DNA from: Brevibacterium aurantiacum
GTDB taxonomy: Bacteria; Actinomycetota; Actinomycetes; Actinomycetales; Brevibacteriaceae
Direction of reading: 5' to 3'
Length of the DNA: 64,000 nucleotides
NCBI RefSeq assembly: GCF_007558825.1
Contig: NZ_VLTK01000002.1
Coordinates: 124,001-188,000, forward strand
Shown piece by piece: positions 9,005 through 17,639 of the stretch; position 1 is the first letter of the stretch; each line of letters starts with the position of its first letter. The translations under genes were made by a program, and so were the position numbers. Under the pieces are notes generated by a model. It was not told where the DNA came from and did not search any database. It was given only the letters and a program-made list of their open reading frames with translations.

Positions 9005-9472
9005 CTATTTTTCGACGACGACCCCGTCAGGATCGGCGAACACCATTGCGCCGGGGCGAATTGTGGCTCCACCGATCTCGACAGTCACATCGAGCTCTCC
9101 CTCACCGGTCTTGGAACTCTTGCGAGGGTTGCTGGCCAGGGCTTTGATTCCCAAGCCCATGGACGACAGCGCCACTCGATCACGGACGGCTCCGTTGATG
9201 ACGACGCCTGCCCAGCCGTTGCTCACGGCGAGCTCGGCGATCATGTCACCCATGAGTGCGGTCGCGATCGAACCGCCGCCGTCGATGACGAGCACGGCAC
9301 CGTCGCCGGGTTGGGACAGTGTCGACTTTGCCAGTGCATTGTCCTGATAGCATCGCACGGTTCGAGCCGGACCGGAGAACGAGTCCTTGGCGCCGAAATC
9401 ACCGAAGTTCAGGGCTATCGAATCCAGTTCTGGTCCTCGTTCGTCCCAGAGATCAGCGGTCGAGACTGTCAT
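9005..9472 (-). CDS. RraA-like protein (ribonuclease regulator / HMG aldolase family)
   Basis: 155 residues spanning the whole RraA fold. Visible signatures are 'TADLWDERG', 'DGAVLVIDGGGSIATALMGD' and 'GWAGVVINGAVRD' (the Arg-Asp pair of the active or regulatory site), then 'PGAMVFADPDGVVV'. Family members either inhibit RNase E or act as divalent-metal 4-hydroxy-4-methyl-2-oxoglutarate/oxaloacetate aldolases. The short length and conserved RD fit either role; in actinobacteria the 'RraA' annotation is common and the physiological role unclear. ATG 9472 has a good site (TGGAGGAAAACACC). A separate pyridoxal enzyme lies 70 bp upstream on the same strand. Confidence 0.88.
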   Translation of the reverse strand: MTVSTADLWDERGPELDSIALNFGDFGAKDSFSGPARTVRCYQDNALAKSTLSQPGDGAVLVIDGGGSIATALMGDMIAELAVSNGWAGVVINGAVRDRVALSSMGLGIKALASNPRKSSKTGEGELDVTVEIGGATIRPGAMVFADPDGVVVEK

Positions 9473-9542
9473 GGTGTTTTCCTCCAGGTAGGTGAGTCAC
9501 GCAAATAGATCAATTGAGAAGACGTTCGTCATCGGATCCAGA

Positions 9543-10568
9543 CTATGCGAATGCTCCGGCGCGAGCATAGAGTCCGGGCACTCCACCCGAATGAATGAAG
9601 ACCACGTTGTCATCGGACTCGAACCGCCCCTGGCGGACCAGGTCGATGAGGCCGGCCGCGGCTTTCCCTGTATAGACCGGATCAAGCAGGATGCCTTGGG
9701 TCTGAGCAAAGAGCCGCACGGCTTCGACCATCTCCGGCGTCGGCAGCGCATACCCGGTGCCGAAGTAGTCGCCCAGGCCGAGACTGCGATCGCGGGGGAC
9801 TAATGGGAGGTGAAGGAACGAGGCCACCTCGTCGACGAGGTTCACGATCTTCGGCTCTTGGTCCTCCTGCGTGCGACTGACATTGATACCGACCACGGGA
9901 ATCAGACTGCCTGCGGCGTGCAGGCCTGCGACGAGTCCGGCCTGCATTCCAGCAGATCCGCTCGGGGCCACGATCGACGATACGTCCAGGCCCACCTCGG
10001 CGAACTGGGCAAGCAGCTCCTGTGCACAATCGACATAGCCCAGGGCACCGATGACGTTCGAGCCGCCGACCGGGATGACATAGGGATTGCGCCCCTGAGC
10101 CTCGAGCTCGCCGGCCAGCTCGGTGGCACGAGCAATGAGGTCGCTGCCATTGGGGTGAACCTCGGTCGAATCCGCGCCGAGGAGGTCGAAGAGCAGAAAA
10201 TTGCCCGTGTGCTCCGGTGGATTGCCACCGGCATCTGCTGGGATCGGAGCGCCGTCGGAGCCGAGATCCTCTTCGAGGACCAGGTGACATTCGAGCCCCT
10301 CACGCCTGGCTGCCGAGAGCGTGAGTCGACAGTGATTGGACTGCACCCCGCCCGCGGTGACGAGGGTGTCAGCCCCTTGTGCCAGAGCATCGGCGATGAG
10401 GAACTCGAGCTTACGAGTCTTGTTCCCACCTTGGGTCAGACCCAGCTGGTCATCACGTTTGATCCAGATCTGCGGCCCGCCCAACTGCGTGCTCAGGCGC
10501 TCGAGATGTTCAAGCGCGGTGGGTCCGTTGGTGTACCGGCGGCGGGGCAATGTGTTCAGGTCAACCAT
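9543..10568 (-). CDS. PLP-dependent D-cysteine desulfhydrase / ACC deaminase family
   Basis: 341 residues of the tryptophan-synthase-beta fold. The Schiff-base lysine lies in 'GGNKTRKLEFL', followed by the 'AGGVQSNHCR' phosphate/substrate loop and a Gly-rich 'APSGSAGMQAGL' loop that binds the cofactor phosphate. 'HSGGVPGLYA' near the C-terminus is typical of D-cysteine desulfhydrase and 1-aminocyclopropane-1-carboxylate deaminase. D-cysteine desulfhydrases convert D-Cys to pyruvate, sulfide and ammonia. The sequence alone does not separate these activities. ATG 10568 is preferred because it gives the family N-terminus; an in-frame extension to 10682 lacks similarity. Confidence 0.88.
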   Translation of the reverse strand: MVDLNTLPRRRYTNGPTALEHLERLSTQLGGPQIWIKRDDQLGLTQGGNKTRKLEFLIADALAQGADTLVTAGGVQSNHCRLTLSAARREGLECHLVLEEDLGSDGAPIPADAGGNPPEHTGNFLLFDLLGADSTEVHPNGSDLIARATELAGELEAQGRNPYVIPVGGSNVIGALGYVDCAQELLAQFAEVGLDVSSIVAPSGSAGMQAGLVAGLHAAGSLIPVVGINVSRTQEDQEPKIVNLVDEVASFLHLPLVPRDRSLGLGDYFGTGYALPTPEMVEAVRLFAQTQGILLDPVYTGKAAAGLIDLVRQGRFESDDNVVFIHSGGVPGLYARAGAFA

Positions 10569-10605
10569 GGTTCCCGAGTGTACTTGCCACCCGCTTTCGG
10601 CTGGT

Positions 10606-11082
10606 TCAGTGAGACGGCTGGGTGCGGTCCTTGAACTGAACGTGGTGAACCGCCGGGTGCAGGCCATGTGTCGCGGCTTCATTGTCGACGCCGAAGGTCA
10701 GAAGTTCTCCGGTGACCTTGTTCTTGTAGACCACGGAGGACGATTCGGCGGCTCCGTCAGCGGCAATGCGATCCCACGAAGCCGCATGCTCGTCACCATG
10801 CTCTGACAAGGCTTCGACGACGCCGGGTGTGGCGTATTCATTGACTTCCTCGTCGGAGCCGACACCCCACGCCTTCACGAGCGCATCCGCGTAGCCGGAC
10901 GCATTCCTCGGGTGGCCATCGCTGTGCGCATCGCTGGCAACATTGACTTCGGCGCCGGACCCGGAATCTGCTGTGGAGTTCGTTGCAGCCAGCGCGGATC
11001 CGCCGGTGAGCGCAACTCCCGCAAAGCCGGCGATCGCGGCGACTGACAGTGCTGCTGCTCGATTGCGAAAGGTGGTGTTCAT
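10606..11082 (-). CDS. secreted protein of unknown function
   Basis: 158 residues with a clear Sec signal peptide (Arg near the start, a hydrophobic core, cleavage after 'GGSALA' about residue 33). The mature part is acidic and Ser/Ala/His rich, with no recognised domain and no membrane segment. Its 5' part is overlapped in another frame by the frameshifted tail of the upstream symporter on the same strand. The leader's codon usage and signal peptide support it as the genuine gene here. Confidence 0.72.
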   Translation of the reverse strand: MNTTFRNRAAALSVAAIAGFAGVALTGGSALAATNSTADSGSGAEVNVASDAHSDGHPRNASGYADALVKAWGVGSDEEVNEYATPGVVEALSEHGDEHAASWDRIAADGAAESSSVVYKNKVTGELLTFGVDNEAATHGLHPAVHHVQFKDRTQPSH

Positions 11083-12667
11083 AGCGTCCTTGCCTCCTGC
11101 TGTGACGGTCAGTGCGCGTGGCCGTCAGTGATATGTCATCGATCCCGCTGATTATCGTCATTGCAGGTGAGCGACGAACAACGGTCCCTGAGAAAACTCT
11201 CAGTGACTGTTGCAGTTCTGCGAACTTCACGTTGCGATGGAGTCGCAACTTTGAGATATTCGCATGAAACCTTGTGGAAAAGCCGCATGAGGGCACCGAC
11301 AAGGAACCTTTTAGGCAAGATGTCGAAATAGGATCGTGATCAAGAATTCTTGGGGAGGCCACCTCGGCGGGGAAGATCTCCGAATCATCCGCCCTGTCCA
11401 TCCAGTCCTTCCCGTCGAGCACGCGGGCGACCATCATTGAACTGGCCTGGTCGCCGACCGCGTTGACGGTGGTGGCCGGGGGATCGATGACGGTGCCGAT
11501 GATCTGGATGATGGGCAGGGCCGCGGCGGGGAAGCCGTAGAGGGTGATGATCATCAGCTCGCCGATGAATCCGCCCGAGGGGATACCTGCCATGACCATG
11601 CCGGCCAGCAGTGCCACGGCGATGCCGATGAGGATGTTGCCGGGGGTGAAGAAGTCGCGGCCGAAGACAGCGAAGAGGAAGGCGATCTTGAGGATCGCGG
11701 ACAGGCTCGAGCCCTCCATGTGGATCGTCGCCCCGATCGGAACGATCGTCTCCCGGATATCGCGAGGCACGCCGATGCGTTTTCCGGCTCGCAGATTGGC
11801 CGGGATCGCCGCCACAGAGGAGGAGGTGCCCAAAGAGATCGCCGTCGGTTCGATGATGTTCGACCAGAACGCGGTGACGCCGCGTCGGCCGCCTGCGAGG
11901 AATGCATAGAGCGTGAAGGCGAGAATGAAGTAGCCGATCGCCACTGGGTAGTAGACGAGGAAAGCGCGGACGTAATCGCCGACCAGCTGTGCCCCGAGCT
12001 CACCGATGAGGGCCGCGAAGTAGGCACCCAGGCCGACCGGGGCGTAGTACATGATGATCGAGGTGAATTTGAGGAAGACCTCGGAGCCGGAATGGAGAAA
12101 CTGAGCGAACGGTTTGCCTGCCGGACCGATCTTGGACGTGGCGATGCCGACGATGACGGCGAAGACGATGAGGGCCAGCATGTGCTCGGCGGAGAGGATC
12201 TTCGAGAAGTCATCGACGACGAAGGTCGACACGAGCTCATCGCCGATCGACCCGACCTCTTCCACGTCCTGGGGTTGGTTCATCTCGACCTGGACTCCCT
12301 CGGTGGCCTTGGTGATCCACAGGGCGGCGATCATCACGATGGAGGCGATGACGCCGGTGACGGCGAAGATGCCGAGCATGCTGCCCAGGATCTTGCCCAG
12401 CCTCGTGGCAGAGGACATGCCCGCCACCGACGAGGAGATGGAGAAGAAGACCAGCGGCACGACGAGGGTGAACATCATGTTGATGAACAAGGTGCCGAAG
12501 GGTTTGATGACCGTGGCCTTCTCGCCGAAGATCAGCCCGATGATCGCTCCGATGACGACGCCGGTGAGGATGAATAGCGGGAACCGATAGTTGCGTAGGA
12601 CCTGCCCGAATTTCGACGAAGTCTTGGGTGTTGTCTCGGCAGTTGGAGTGCCTGAAGCGGATGCCAT
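10838..12667 (-). CDS. dicarboxylate/amino acid:cation symporter (DAACS) with frameshifted C-terminal tail
   Basis: The first about 430 residues form a complete DAACS (GltP/DctA) Na+ or H+ symporter: eight transmembrane segments, the serine-rich re-entrant loop 'SLGTSSSVAAIPANL', the substrate motif 'PIGATIHMEG' (family: P-[IV]-GATINM-[DE]-G) and 'IDPPATTVNAVGD'. The normal end is lost. After 'FPAEVASP' the frame continues about 170 codons into the next gene. One extra C in the C4 run at 11352-11355 (G4 on the plus strand) would restore an ending SPKNS and a stop at 11340-11342, giving a typical 442-residue protein. The core is probably functional; the tail is a frameshift product or a sequencing error. 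ATG 12667 follows GGAAAGGTCG. Confidence 0.82.
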   Translation of the reverse strand: MASASGTPTAETTPKTSSKFGQVLRNYRFPLFILTGVVIGAIIGLIFGEKATVIKPFGTLFINMMFTLVVPLVFFSISSSVAGMSSATRLGKILGSMLGIFAVTGVIASIVMIAALWITKATEGVQVEMNQPQDVEEVGSIGDELVSTFVVDDFSKILSAEHMLALIVFAVIVGIATSKIGPAGKPFAQFLHSGSEVFLKFTSIIMYYAPVGLGAYFAALIGELGAQLVGDYVRAFLVYYPVAIGYFILAFTLYAFLAGGRRGVTAFWSNIIEPTAISLGTSSSVAAIPANLRAGKRIGVPRDIRETIVPIGATIHMEGSSLSAILKIAFLFAVFGRDFFTPGNILIGIAVALLAGMVMAGIPSGGFIGELMIITLYGFPAAALPIIQIIGTVIDPPATTVNAVGDQASSMMVARVLDGKDWMDRADDSEIFPAEVASPRILDHDPISTSCLKGSLSVPSCGFSTRFHANISKLRLHRNVKFAELQQSLRVFSGTVVRRSPAMTIISGIDDISLTATRTDRHSRRQGRYEHHLSQSSSSTVSRRDRRLCGSCAHRRIRAGCNELHSRFRVRRRSQCCQRCAQRWPPEECVRLRGCAREGVGCRLRRGSQ

Positions 12668-12830
12668 GACTCGACGACCTTTCCGGGAATATCGGGGTGT
12701 TCTGAGAGCAAGATGAACTGTTCTGGAAAGCCTAAGGGATTGAGCGGATGCAGGTTGAGGCATCCTCCACTATGAGAGTGGCGATCGAATTTCTCTCTGC
12801 TTAACGATCAATTAGTTTAGACTGAGTTTC

Positions 12831-14687
12831 GTGAATGATCAGAACCTGGACAATGCTGTCCCACCTGCCTCCACCGACTCCCTGCTGTCGTCAGCAGACA
12901 TCGAGTTCCTCCTCTACGACTGGCTGCGCGTCGACGAGCTCTGTGAGCGTGAACGATTTGCCGGGCACTCCCGTGAAACCTTCGACTCGGTACTGGCTGC
13001 CAGTGAGGAACTGGCAAAGGAGCACTTCGCACCGCATGCGAGGAAGTCCGATCTCAACGAACCGACCTTCGACGGTGAGAGCGTCACCCTCATCCCCGAG
13101 ATCAAGACCGCACTGGACCGATTCGCCGACGTCGGCTTGCTCTCGGCGACCATGGACGAGAAGGTCGGTGGCATCCAGCTGCCCCAGACCGTGGCCACGG
13201 CCTGCTTCACCTGGTTCCAATCGGCCAATATCGCGACATCGAGCTACCCGATGCTGACCATGGCCAATGCGAGCCTGCTGCTCGAATACGGGACACAGGA
13301 GCAGATTGAGACCTTCGTCTTCCCCGAGATCGAGGGCCGGTTCTTCGGCACCATGTGCCTGTCCGAGCCCGAAATCGGCTCCTCACTCGGCGACGTCACC
13401 ACACGAGCCGTTCCCGACCCAGATGGCACCGAAGCCAGCTACCGGGTGCACGGGACGAAGATGTGGATCTCCGGCGGCGACCACGAACTGTCCGAGAACA
13501 TCGTTCACCTCGTCCTCGCCCGGGCCGACGGCGACGGGCCTGGAACCAAGGGGCTCAGCCTCTTCATCGTCCCCAAGCACCTCGTCAACGACGACGGCAG
13601 CCTCGGGCAGCGCAATGACGTCGTGCTCTCAGGCCTCAACCACAAGATGGGCTGGCGCGGGACCACGAACACGCTGCTCAACTTCGGGGAGGGCACGCAC
13701 ACACCACACGGTTCATCCGGTGCTATCGGCTACCTCGTCGGGGAGCGCGGCAAGGGCCTGTCCTACATGTTCCACATGATGAACTCGGCGCGCATCGGCG
13801 TCGGCGCCGGAGCCGTCGCACTCGGCTACCACGGTTACCTCGACGCACTGCGCTACGCCCGTGACCGTCGCCAGGGTCGCTCAGACGATGGTCGCGGCAA
13901 AGATTCCCCGCAGGTGCCGATCATCGAACACGCCGATGTCCGCCGCATGCTCCTGTCCTCGAAGAGCTACGTCGAAGGAGGCCTCGGCCTCATCCTCTAC
14001 GCTGCCATGCTCCTCGACGAATCCGATACCGCAGACACCGAGGCCGACCGCGCACGCGCAGCCCTCCTCCTCGACGTGCTCACCCCGATCGTGAAGACCT
14101 GGCCAAGCGTGTGGGGTCTGAAAGCCAATGACCACGCGATTCAGGTCCTCGGCGGGGCCGGCTATACCCGCGACCACGCCGTCGAGCAGCTCTTCCGCGA
14201 CAATCGACTCAACCCGATCCACGAAGGCACGCACGGCATCCAGGCCAAGGATCTCCTGGGCCGTAAAGTCATCATGCGTGGGGGAGAAGGGCTCACAGTG
14301 CTTCTGACGGAGATGAGATCCATCCTCGCCGAGGCGGGCGCTTCGGCCTCGTGGAAGGCCGAATCCGCCGCGTTGGGGGAAGCCATCGACCGCATCGAGA
14401 CCGCTACCGCCGCCGTGTGGAAGTCCGGTGATCCCGTTCATGCGCTGGAGAATGCGTGGACCTACCTCGAAGCGGTCGGGCACACGGTCATCGCCTGGAT
14501 CTGGCTGCAACAGGGCATGGCCGCCGAGGCCGCCGCGCACTCGCGTGGTGACTCGAGGCTGCTGAGTGGCAAGATCGCTGCCGCCCGATACTTCTTCGTA
14601 CACGAACTGCCGCAGACCGGACCCTGGTTCGACCTCGTGGAAAGCGGCCCGTCGACGTTCACGAGCCTGGACGACAGGTGCCTGTGA
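12831..14687 (+). CDS. acyl-CoA dehydrogenase, long form with extra C-terminal domain
   Basis: 618 residues, longer than the usual 380-residue enzymes. It has the N-terminal helical domain, the flavin beta-domain ('MCLSEPEIGSSLGDVTTRA', 'KMWISGG'), the C-terminal helical domain, and an extra C-terminal extension typical of FadE5/DmdC-like long dehydrogenases. The catalytic base is probably the Glu of 'NPIHEGTHGIQ' (about residue 464). It oxidises acyl-CoA thioesters to enoyl-CoA with FAD. The start is GTG 12831 with no ribosome site; TAGACT ends 7 bases upstream, suggesting leaderless expression. It stands alone between the symporter (divergent) and ectD. Confidence 0.92.
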   Translation: MNDQNLDNAVPPASTDSLLSSADIEFLLYDWLRVDELCERERFAGHSRETFDSVLAASEELAKEHFAPHARKSDLNEPTFDGESVTLIPEIKTALDRFADVGLLSATMDEKVGGIQLPQTVATACFTWFQSANIATSSYPMLTMANASLLLEYGTQEQIETFVFPEIEGRFFGTMCLSEPEIGSSLGDVTTRAVPDPDGTEASYRVHGTKMWISGGDHELSENIVHLVLARADGDGPGTKGLSLFIVPKHLVNDDGSLGQRNDVVLSGLNHKMGWRGTTNTLLNFGEGTHTPHGSSGAIGYLVGERGKGLSYMFHMMNSARIGVGAGAVALGYHGYLDALRYARDRRQGRSDDGRGKDSPQVPIIEHADVRRMLLSSKSYVEGGLGLILYAAMLLDESDTADTEADRARAALLLDVLTPIVKTWPSVWGLKANDHAIQVLGGAGYTRDHAVEQLFRDNRLNPIHEGTHGIQAKDLLGRKVIMRGGEGLTVLLTEMRSILAEAGASASWKAESAALGEAIDRIETATAAVWKSGDPVHALENAWTYLEAVGHTVIAWIWLQQGMAAEAAAHSRGDSRLLSGKIAAARYFFVHELPQTGPWFDLVESGPSTFTSLDDRCL

Positions 14688-14824
14688 AGAGGTGAAGCTG
14701 CTCCGATTTTCACCGAGAGCATCCCCTTGTTACGGTGGCGGAACAAGCGGAATGGTCCTGTCGTTCCCCTCAGAATCAGTTCCGGAGCGACGAGGCTTCC
14801 GCACTATCCGAGGAAGGAAGCACG

Positions 14825-15730
14825 ATGACAGTACTCTCACCGTCGACAACCACGGATCTCTACCCCACTCGCACCGGGGAGACCACTGAAGTCCTTGACC
14901 GCAGAGGTCCGATCATCTTCGGCTCGGCCGAGCAGGGCCCCCTCGATGCGAAGTCGCTGCAGCACTACGACGATAAGGGCTATCTCACGATCGACGAGCT
15001 CATCACCCCTGAAGAACTCGAGGCGTTCCGGGCCGAGCTGCACCGCCTCGCCAACGACCCGAAGGTCAAGGACGATGACGCCACTATCGTCGAGGCGAAG
15101 TCCAACGAAGTCAGATCGATCTTCGACATCCACCGCAGCAATGAGATCTTTCGCAAGATCGCCAATGATCCCCGGGTCATCGCCCGCGCGGAGCAGCTGC
15201 TGGGTTCCGAGGTCTACATCCACCAGAGCCGCATCAACTACAAGCCCGGGTTCGTCGGCAAGGAGTTCTCCTGGCACTCCGACTTCGAAACCTGGCACGC
15301 TGAGGACGGCATGCCCGAGCCACGTGCAGTGAGCCTGTCATTGTCGCTGACTGACAACTACTCGTTCAACGGGCCGCTGATGATCATGCCCGGTTCGCAC
15401 CAGCGCTACATCAGCTGTGTCGGCGGCACCCCGGAGGACAATTACAAGAAGTCACTGGTCATGCAGGGTGCAGGCACTCCCGATCCGCAGACGCTGACTG
15501 ACTTCGCCGATGACTACGGCATCGATGTTCTTGAGGGACCTGCCGGTGGTGCGGTGATGTTCGACTCCAACTGCATGCACGCCTCGAACGGCAACGTCAC
15601 GCCGTATTCGAGGTCGAACATCTTCATCGTCTACAACTCGGTGGAGAACACGTGTGTCGCACCGTTCGCCGCATCGAAGCCGCGGCCGGAGTTCGCTGGC
15701 AGCACGGACTTCACTCCGGCTGGTTCCTAA
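14825..15730 (+). CDS. ectD: ectoine 5-hydroxylase
   Basis: 301 residues, the normal size for EctD, a non-heme Fe(II)/2-oxoglutarate dioxygenase that turns ectoine into 5-hydroxyectoine. The diagnostic block 'FSWHSDFETWHAEDGMP' supplies the first iron His and Asp; the distal iron His is in 'SNCMHASNGNVTPYSRSN', where the Arg binds 2-oxoglutarate. ATG 14825 follows GAGGAAGGAAGC; the open frame runs upstream to 14735 without similarity. The biosynthetic genes ectABC are not adjacent, so this is an orphan ectD that uses ectoine made elsewhere or imported. It ends in a strong hairpin terminator. Confidence 0.95.
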   Translation: MTVLSPSTTTDLYPTRTGETTEVLDRRGPIIFGSAEQGPLDAKSLQHYDDKGYLTIDELITPEELEAFRAELHRLANDPKVKDDDATIVEAKSNEVRSIFDIHRSNEIFRKIANDPRVIARAEQLLGSEVYIHQSRINYKPGFVGKEFSWHSDFETWHAEDGMPEPRAVSLSLSLTDNYSFNGPLMIMPGSHQRYISCVGGTPEDNYKKSLVMQGAGTPDPQTLTDFADDYGIDVLEGPAGGAVMFDSNCMHASNGNVTPYSRSNIFIVYNSVENTCVAPFAASKPRPEFAGSTDFTPAGS

Positions 15731-15735
15731 GAGGT

Positions 15736-15771
15736 GAAGCCCGGCACCTGGACGAACAGGTGCCGGGCTTC
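15736..15771. terminator. strong hairpin terminator after ectD
   Basis: A perfect 15-bp stem (GAAGCCCGGCACCTG with its complement) and a 6-base loop, 5 bp after the ectD stop and before the convergent 85-residue gene. It can serve both directions. Confidence 0.85.
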
Positions 15772-15791
15772 GTGCTTGGTTCGTGTGAGTG

Positions 15792-16049
15792 TCAGCCGTT
15801 TGAGTCGTGGGAGTCCGCTTCCGGATCGATCTTCGACTCGTCGACCGCTTCGTGCGAGCCGTCCGGGTTGCGGTAGAGCTTCACGCCTTCCTGTTCGGCG
15901 GCAGCCTGGGCCTCGTCTTCACGATTCTCTTCGACATATCCAGGAGTGGATCCGTAGGAGACGTTCGGACCGACGGCCTTCGAAGCCACCTCTTCGAGCT
16001 TCTCGTTGATCTTCTCGATCTTGTTCTGCTGATCTTGATCATTATTCAT
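15792..16049 (-). CDS. small hydrophilic protein, paralog of the 7991-8221 product
   Basis: 85 residues, very acidic. The N-terminal third is a likely short amphipathic helix ('KIEKINEKLEEVASKAVG'). The C-terminal block EGVKLY-R-NPDGSHEAVDESK differs from that of the 76-residue protein by one residue over 20. I know no named family. AGCGAGGTGTTGAG precedes ATG 16049. It lies between ectD (convergent, shared terminator) and another small acidic protein (divergent). Placement next to an osmoprotection gene suggests a stress role, but this is only inference. Confidence 0.75.
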   Translation of the reverse strand: MNNDQDQQNKIEKINEKLEEVASKAVGPNVSYGSTPGYVEENREDEAQAAAEQEGVKLYRNPDGSHEAVDESKIDPEADSHDSNG

Positions 16050-16265
16050 GTCTCAACACCTCGCTTTGGTCAGATCGTACGTGGCCCTCATGGTACTCCG
16101 GGAGCGCCGAGACAGCGGGAGACTGATGCAGTCCGCGCCGTCATCGTGGGGAATGTGACCTCAACGGATCATGTAAATCATGGTCTTGCAGTATCGCAAA
16201 GGTGATTGAGCGCGCATGATGGTGATATCAGCTTCAAGCACTGAATTCCGAGGGGAGGTGCAGCC

Positions 16266-16448
16266 ATGTCGGAGAACCACCAGCCGGAGAACGGGCAGGA
16301 CGAGTCCTCAACCTCCCCCGCCGAGGCGACCGACGGTTCCGCTGAAAGGTCAGAATCCGCGCAGATCCGTCACGACCACGAAGACAAGATGGTCGATGAA
16401 TGGGAAGACGAATCATTCCCCGCCAGTGACCCGCCGGGACATTACTGA
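16266..16448 (+). CDS. small acidic protein ending in WEDESFPASDPPGHY
   Basis: 60 residues. The C-terminal 'DEWEDESFPASDPPGHY' matches a short conserved motif (ESFPASDPP) seen at the end of many small bacterial proteins of unknown function. The N-terminal half is low-complexity Glu/Ser/Gln. It has a strong ribosome site (GAGGGGAGGTGCAGCC) before ATG 16266 and a perfect hairpin terminator 50 bp after the stop, both supporting real expression. A decayed second copy of its 3' end is present at 20306-20364. Confidence 0.78.
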   Translation: MSENHQPENGQDESSTSPAEATDGSAERSESAQIRHDHEDKMVDEWEDESFPASDPPGHY

Positions 16449-16497
16449 CCGGGTCGGTCCGGGAGACGGGGCCGTCCGGAGGGCAGAACGAAATGAT

Positions 16498-16549
16498 CAG
16501 TGCACTGCCCCGACAGATCGAGACATCGGTTTGTCGGGGCAGTGCACTG
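16498..16549. terminator. perfect 18-bp hairpin terminator
   Basis: CAGTGCACTGCCCCGACA is repeated in inverted orientation around a 16-base loop. It lies between the rightward 60-residue gene and the leftward LysR gene and can stop both. Confidence 0.85.
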
Positions 16550-16598
16550 TGTTGTGTGGTTGGGACTCGCTGTTTGAAATGGCTGAGTTCTGTTCCCC

Positions 16599-17528
16599 TC
16601 ATGCCGTCCATCGTGAAGGATCGGTATCCTCAGCGACTTGGCTGAGCACGTCCAGCGCGGTGGCCACCTTCTTCGACACTCGCGCCTCGGCCATCGTCAC
16701 TGCCACAATCGTGTTCGAGAATTCAGGGTTCGTCACAGGCAAATATCTCACGCGCATGCCCTGAAACGACCGGATCTCTGGGTGGGGGACAGCATTGGCC
16801 AGTGAGAACCCGAGGCCCCAAGCCACCATTGACCGAATTGTTTCCGCGTTCGGCAGGAGCCATCTGACCTTCGGCTCGTGCCCCAAGCCTCTGATCTGCC
16901 CGATGAGTAGATCTGCGGTTGGTGGCGAGTCGAGGAGAATTAGCGGGTCGTCGATGAGTTCGGCGATTTCGACTCCGCTGCGATCCGCCAAAGGATGATC
17001 CGCTGCAACTACTGCGTGTAGCTGTACCTCGGACAATGGGTGCTTTTGGAGTCCCTCGATCTGAACCTGCTTGCGATACATCACAGCCAGATCTATCTCA
17101 CCCCTAAGGATCATCTGCTGAATGGTGGTCGGGTGGGCTTCGACGAAGCTGACATCAATCTTGGGAAATCGGCGGCCGAAATTTGAGGCAGTTCCAGGAA
17201 GCATCCGCGGAGCCGCAGTCGGGATGCAGCCGATGCGCAATGGCCCATGCAGGACGGCAGAGTCTTCGCTTACCGAATCTACAGCTTCAGTGACTGTGGC
17301 CAGAATCGACTTGGCGCGAATTCCGAACTCCCTGCCGGCGCTTGTCGGTCGGGCACGTCTCGCTGGCCCGCGGGCAACAAGTGTTACGTCCAACTGCTTC
17401 TCCAGTTGGCTGAGTGCTGCCGACATTGTCGCCTGAGACACGTTGGATGCGGCGGCCGCAGCGCTGAGGGAACCTTGGTCAAGGATGGCGAGAAAGTACT
17501 CGATTTGTCGGAGGGTAATATCCTTCAT
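16599..17528 (-). CDS. LysR-family transcriptional regulator
   Basis: 309 residues. The N-terminal winged helix-turn-helix ('LSAAAAASNVSQATMSAALSQLEKQL', about residues 19-45) is followed by a periplasmic-binding-like effector domain. It is divergent from the metallo-beta-lactamase hydrolase and MFS transporter across a 111-bp A/T-rich gap, the usual arrangement for a LysR regulator that controls the neighbouring catabolic genes and itself. The effector is unknown. Confidence 0.9.
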   Translation of the reverse strand: MKDITLRQIEYFLAILDQGSLSAAAAASNVSQATMSAALSQLEKQLDVTLVARGPARRARPTSAGREFGIRAKSILATVTEAVDSVSEDSAVLHGPLRIGCIPTAAPRMLPGTASNFGRRFPKIDVSFVEAHPTTIQQMILRGEIDLAVMYRKQVQIEGLQKHPLSEVQLHAVVAADHPLADRSGVEIAELIDDPLILLDSPPTADLLIGQIRGLGHEPKVRWLLPNAETIRSMVAWGLGFSLANAVPHPEIRSFQGMRVRYLPVTNPEFSNTIVAVTMAEARVSKKVATALDVLSQVAEDTDPSRWTA

Positions 17529-17639
17529 CGGTTTTACCTATGTTCTTGGTGACAATAATTTGATTTTCTTTTTGATCTTGTCGCGGAAGACTGAACGGAG
17601 TCAACTCATCTATGCAATGAAGCACGAGGCATTCTCACA

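Noticed and set aside
11136..11318. 60-codon open frame between symporter and secreted protein
   Set aside because: Lies inside the run-through tail of the symporter, no ribosome site and no similarity; likely chance.
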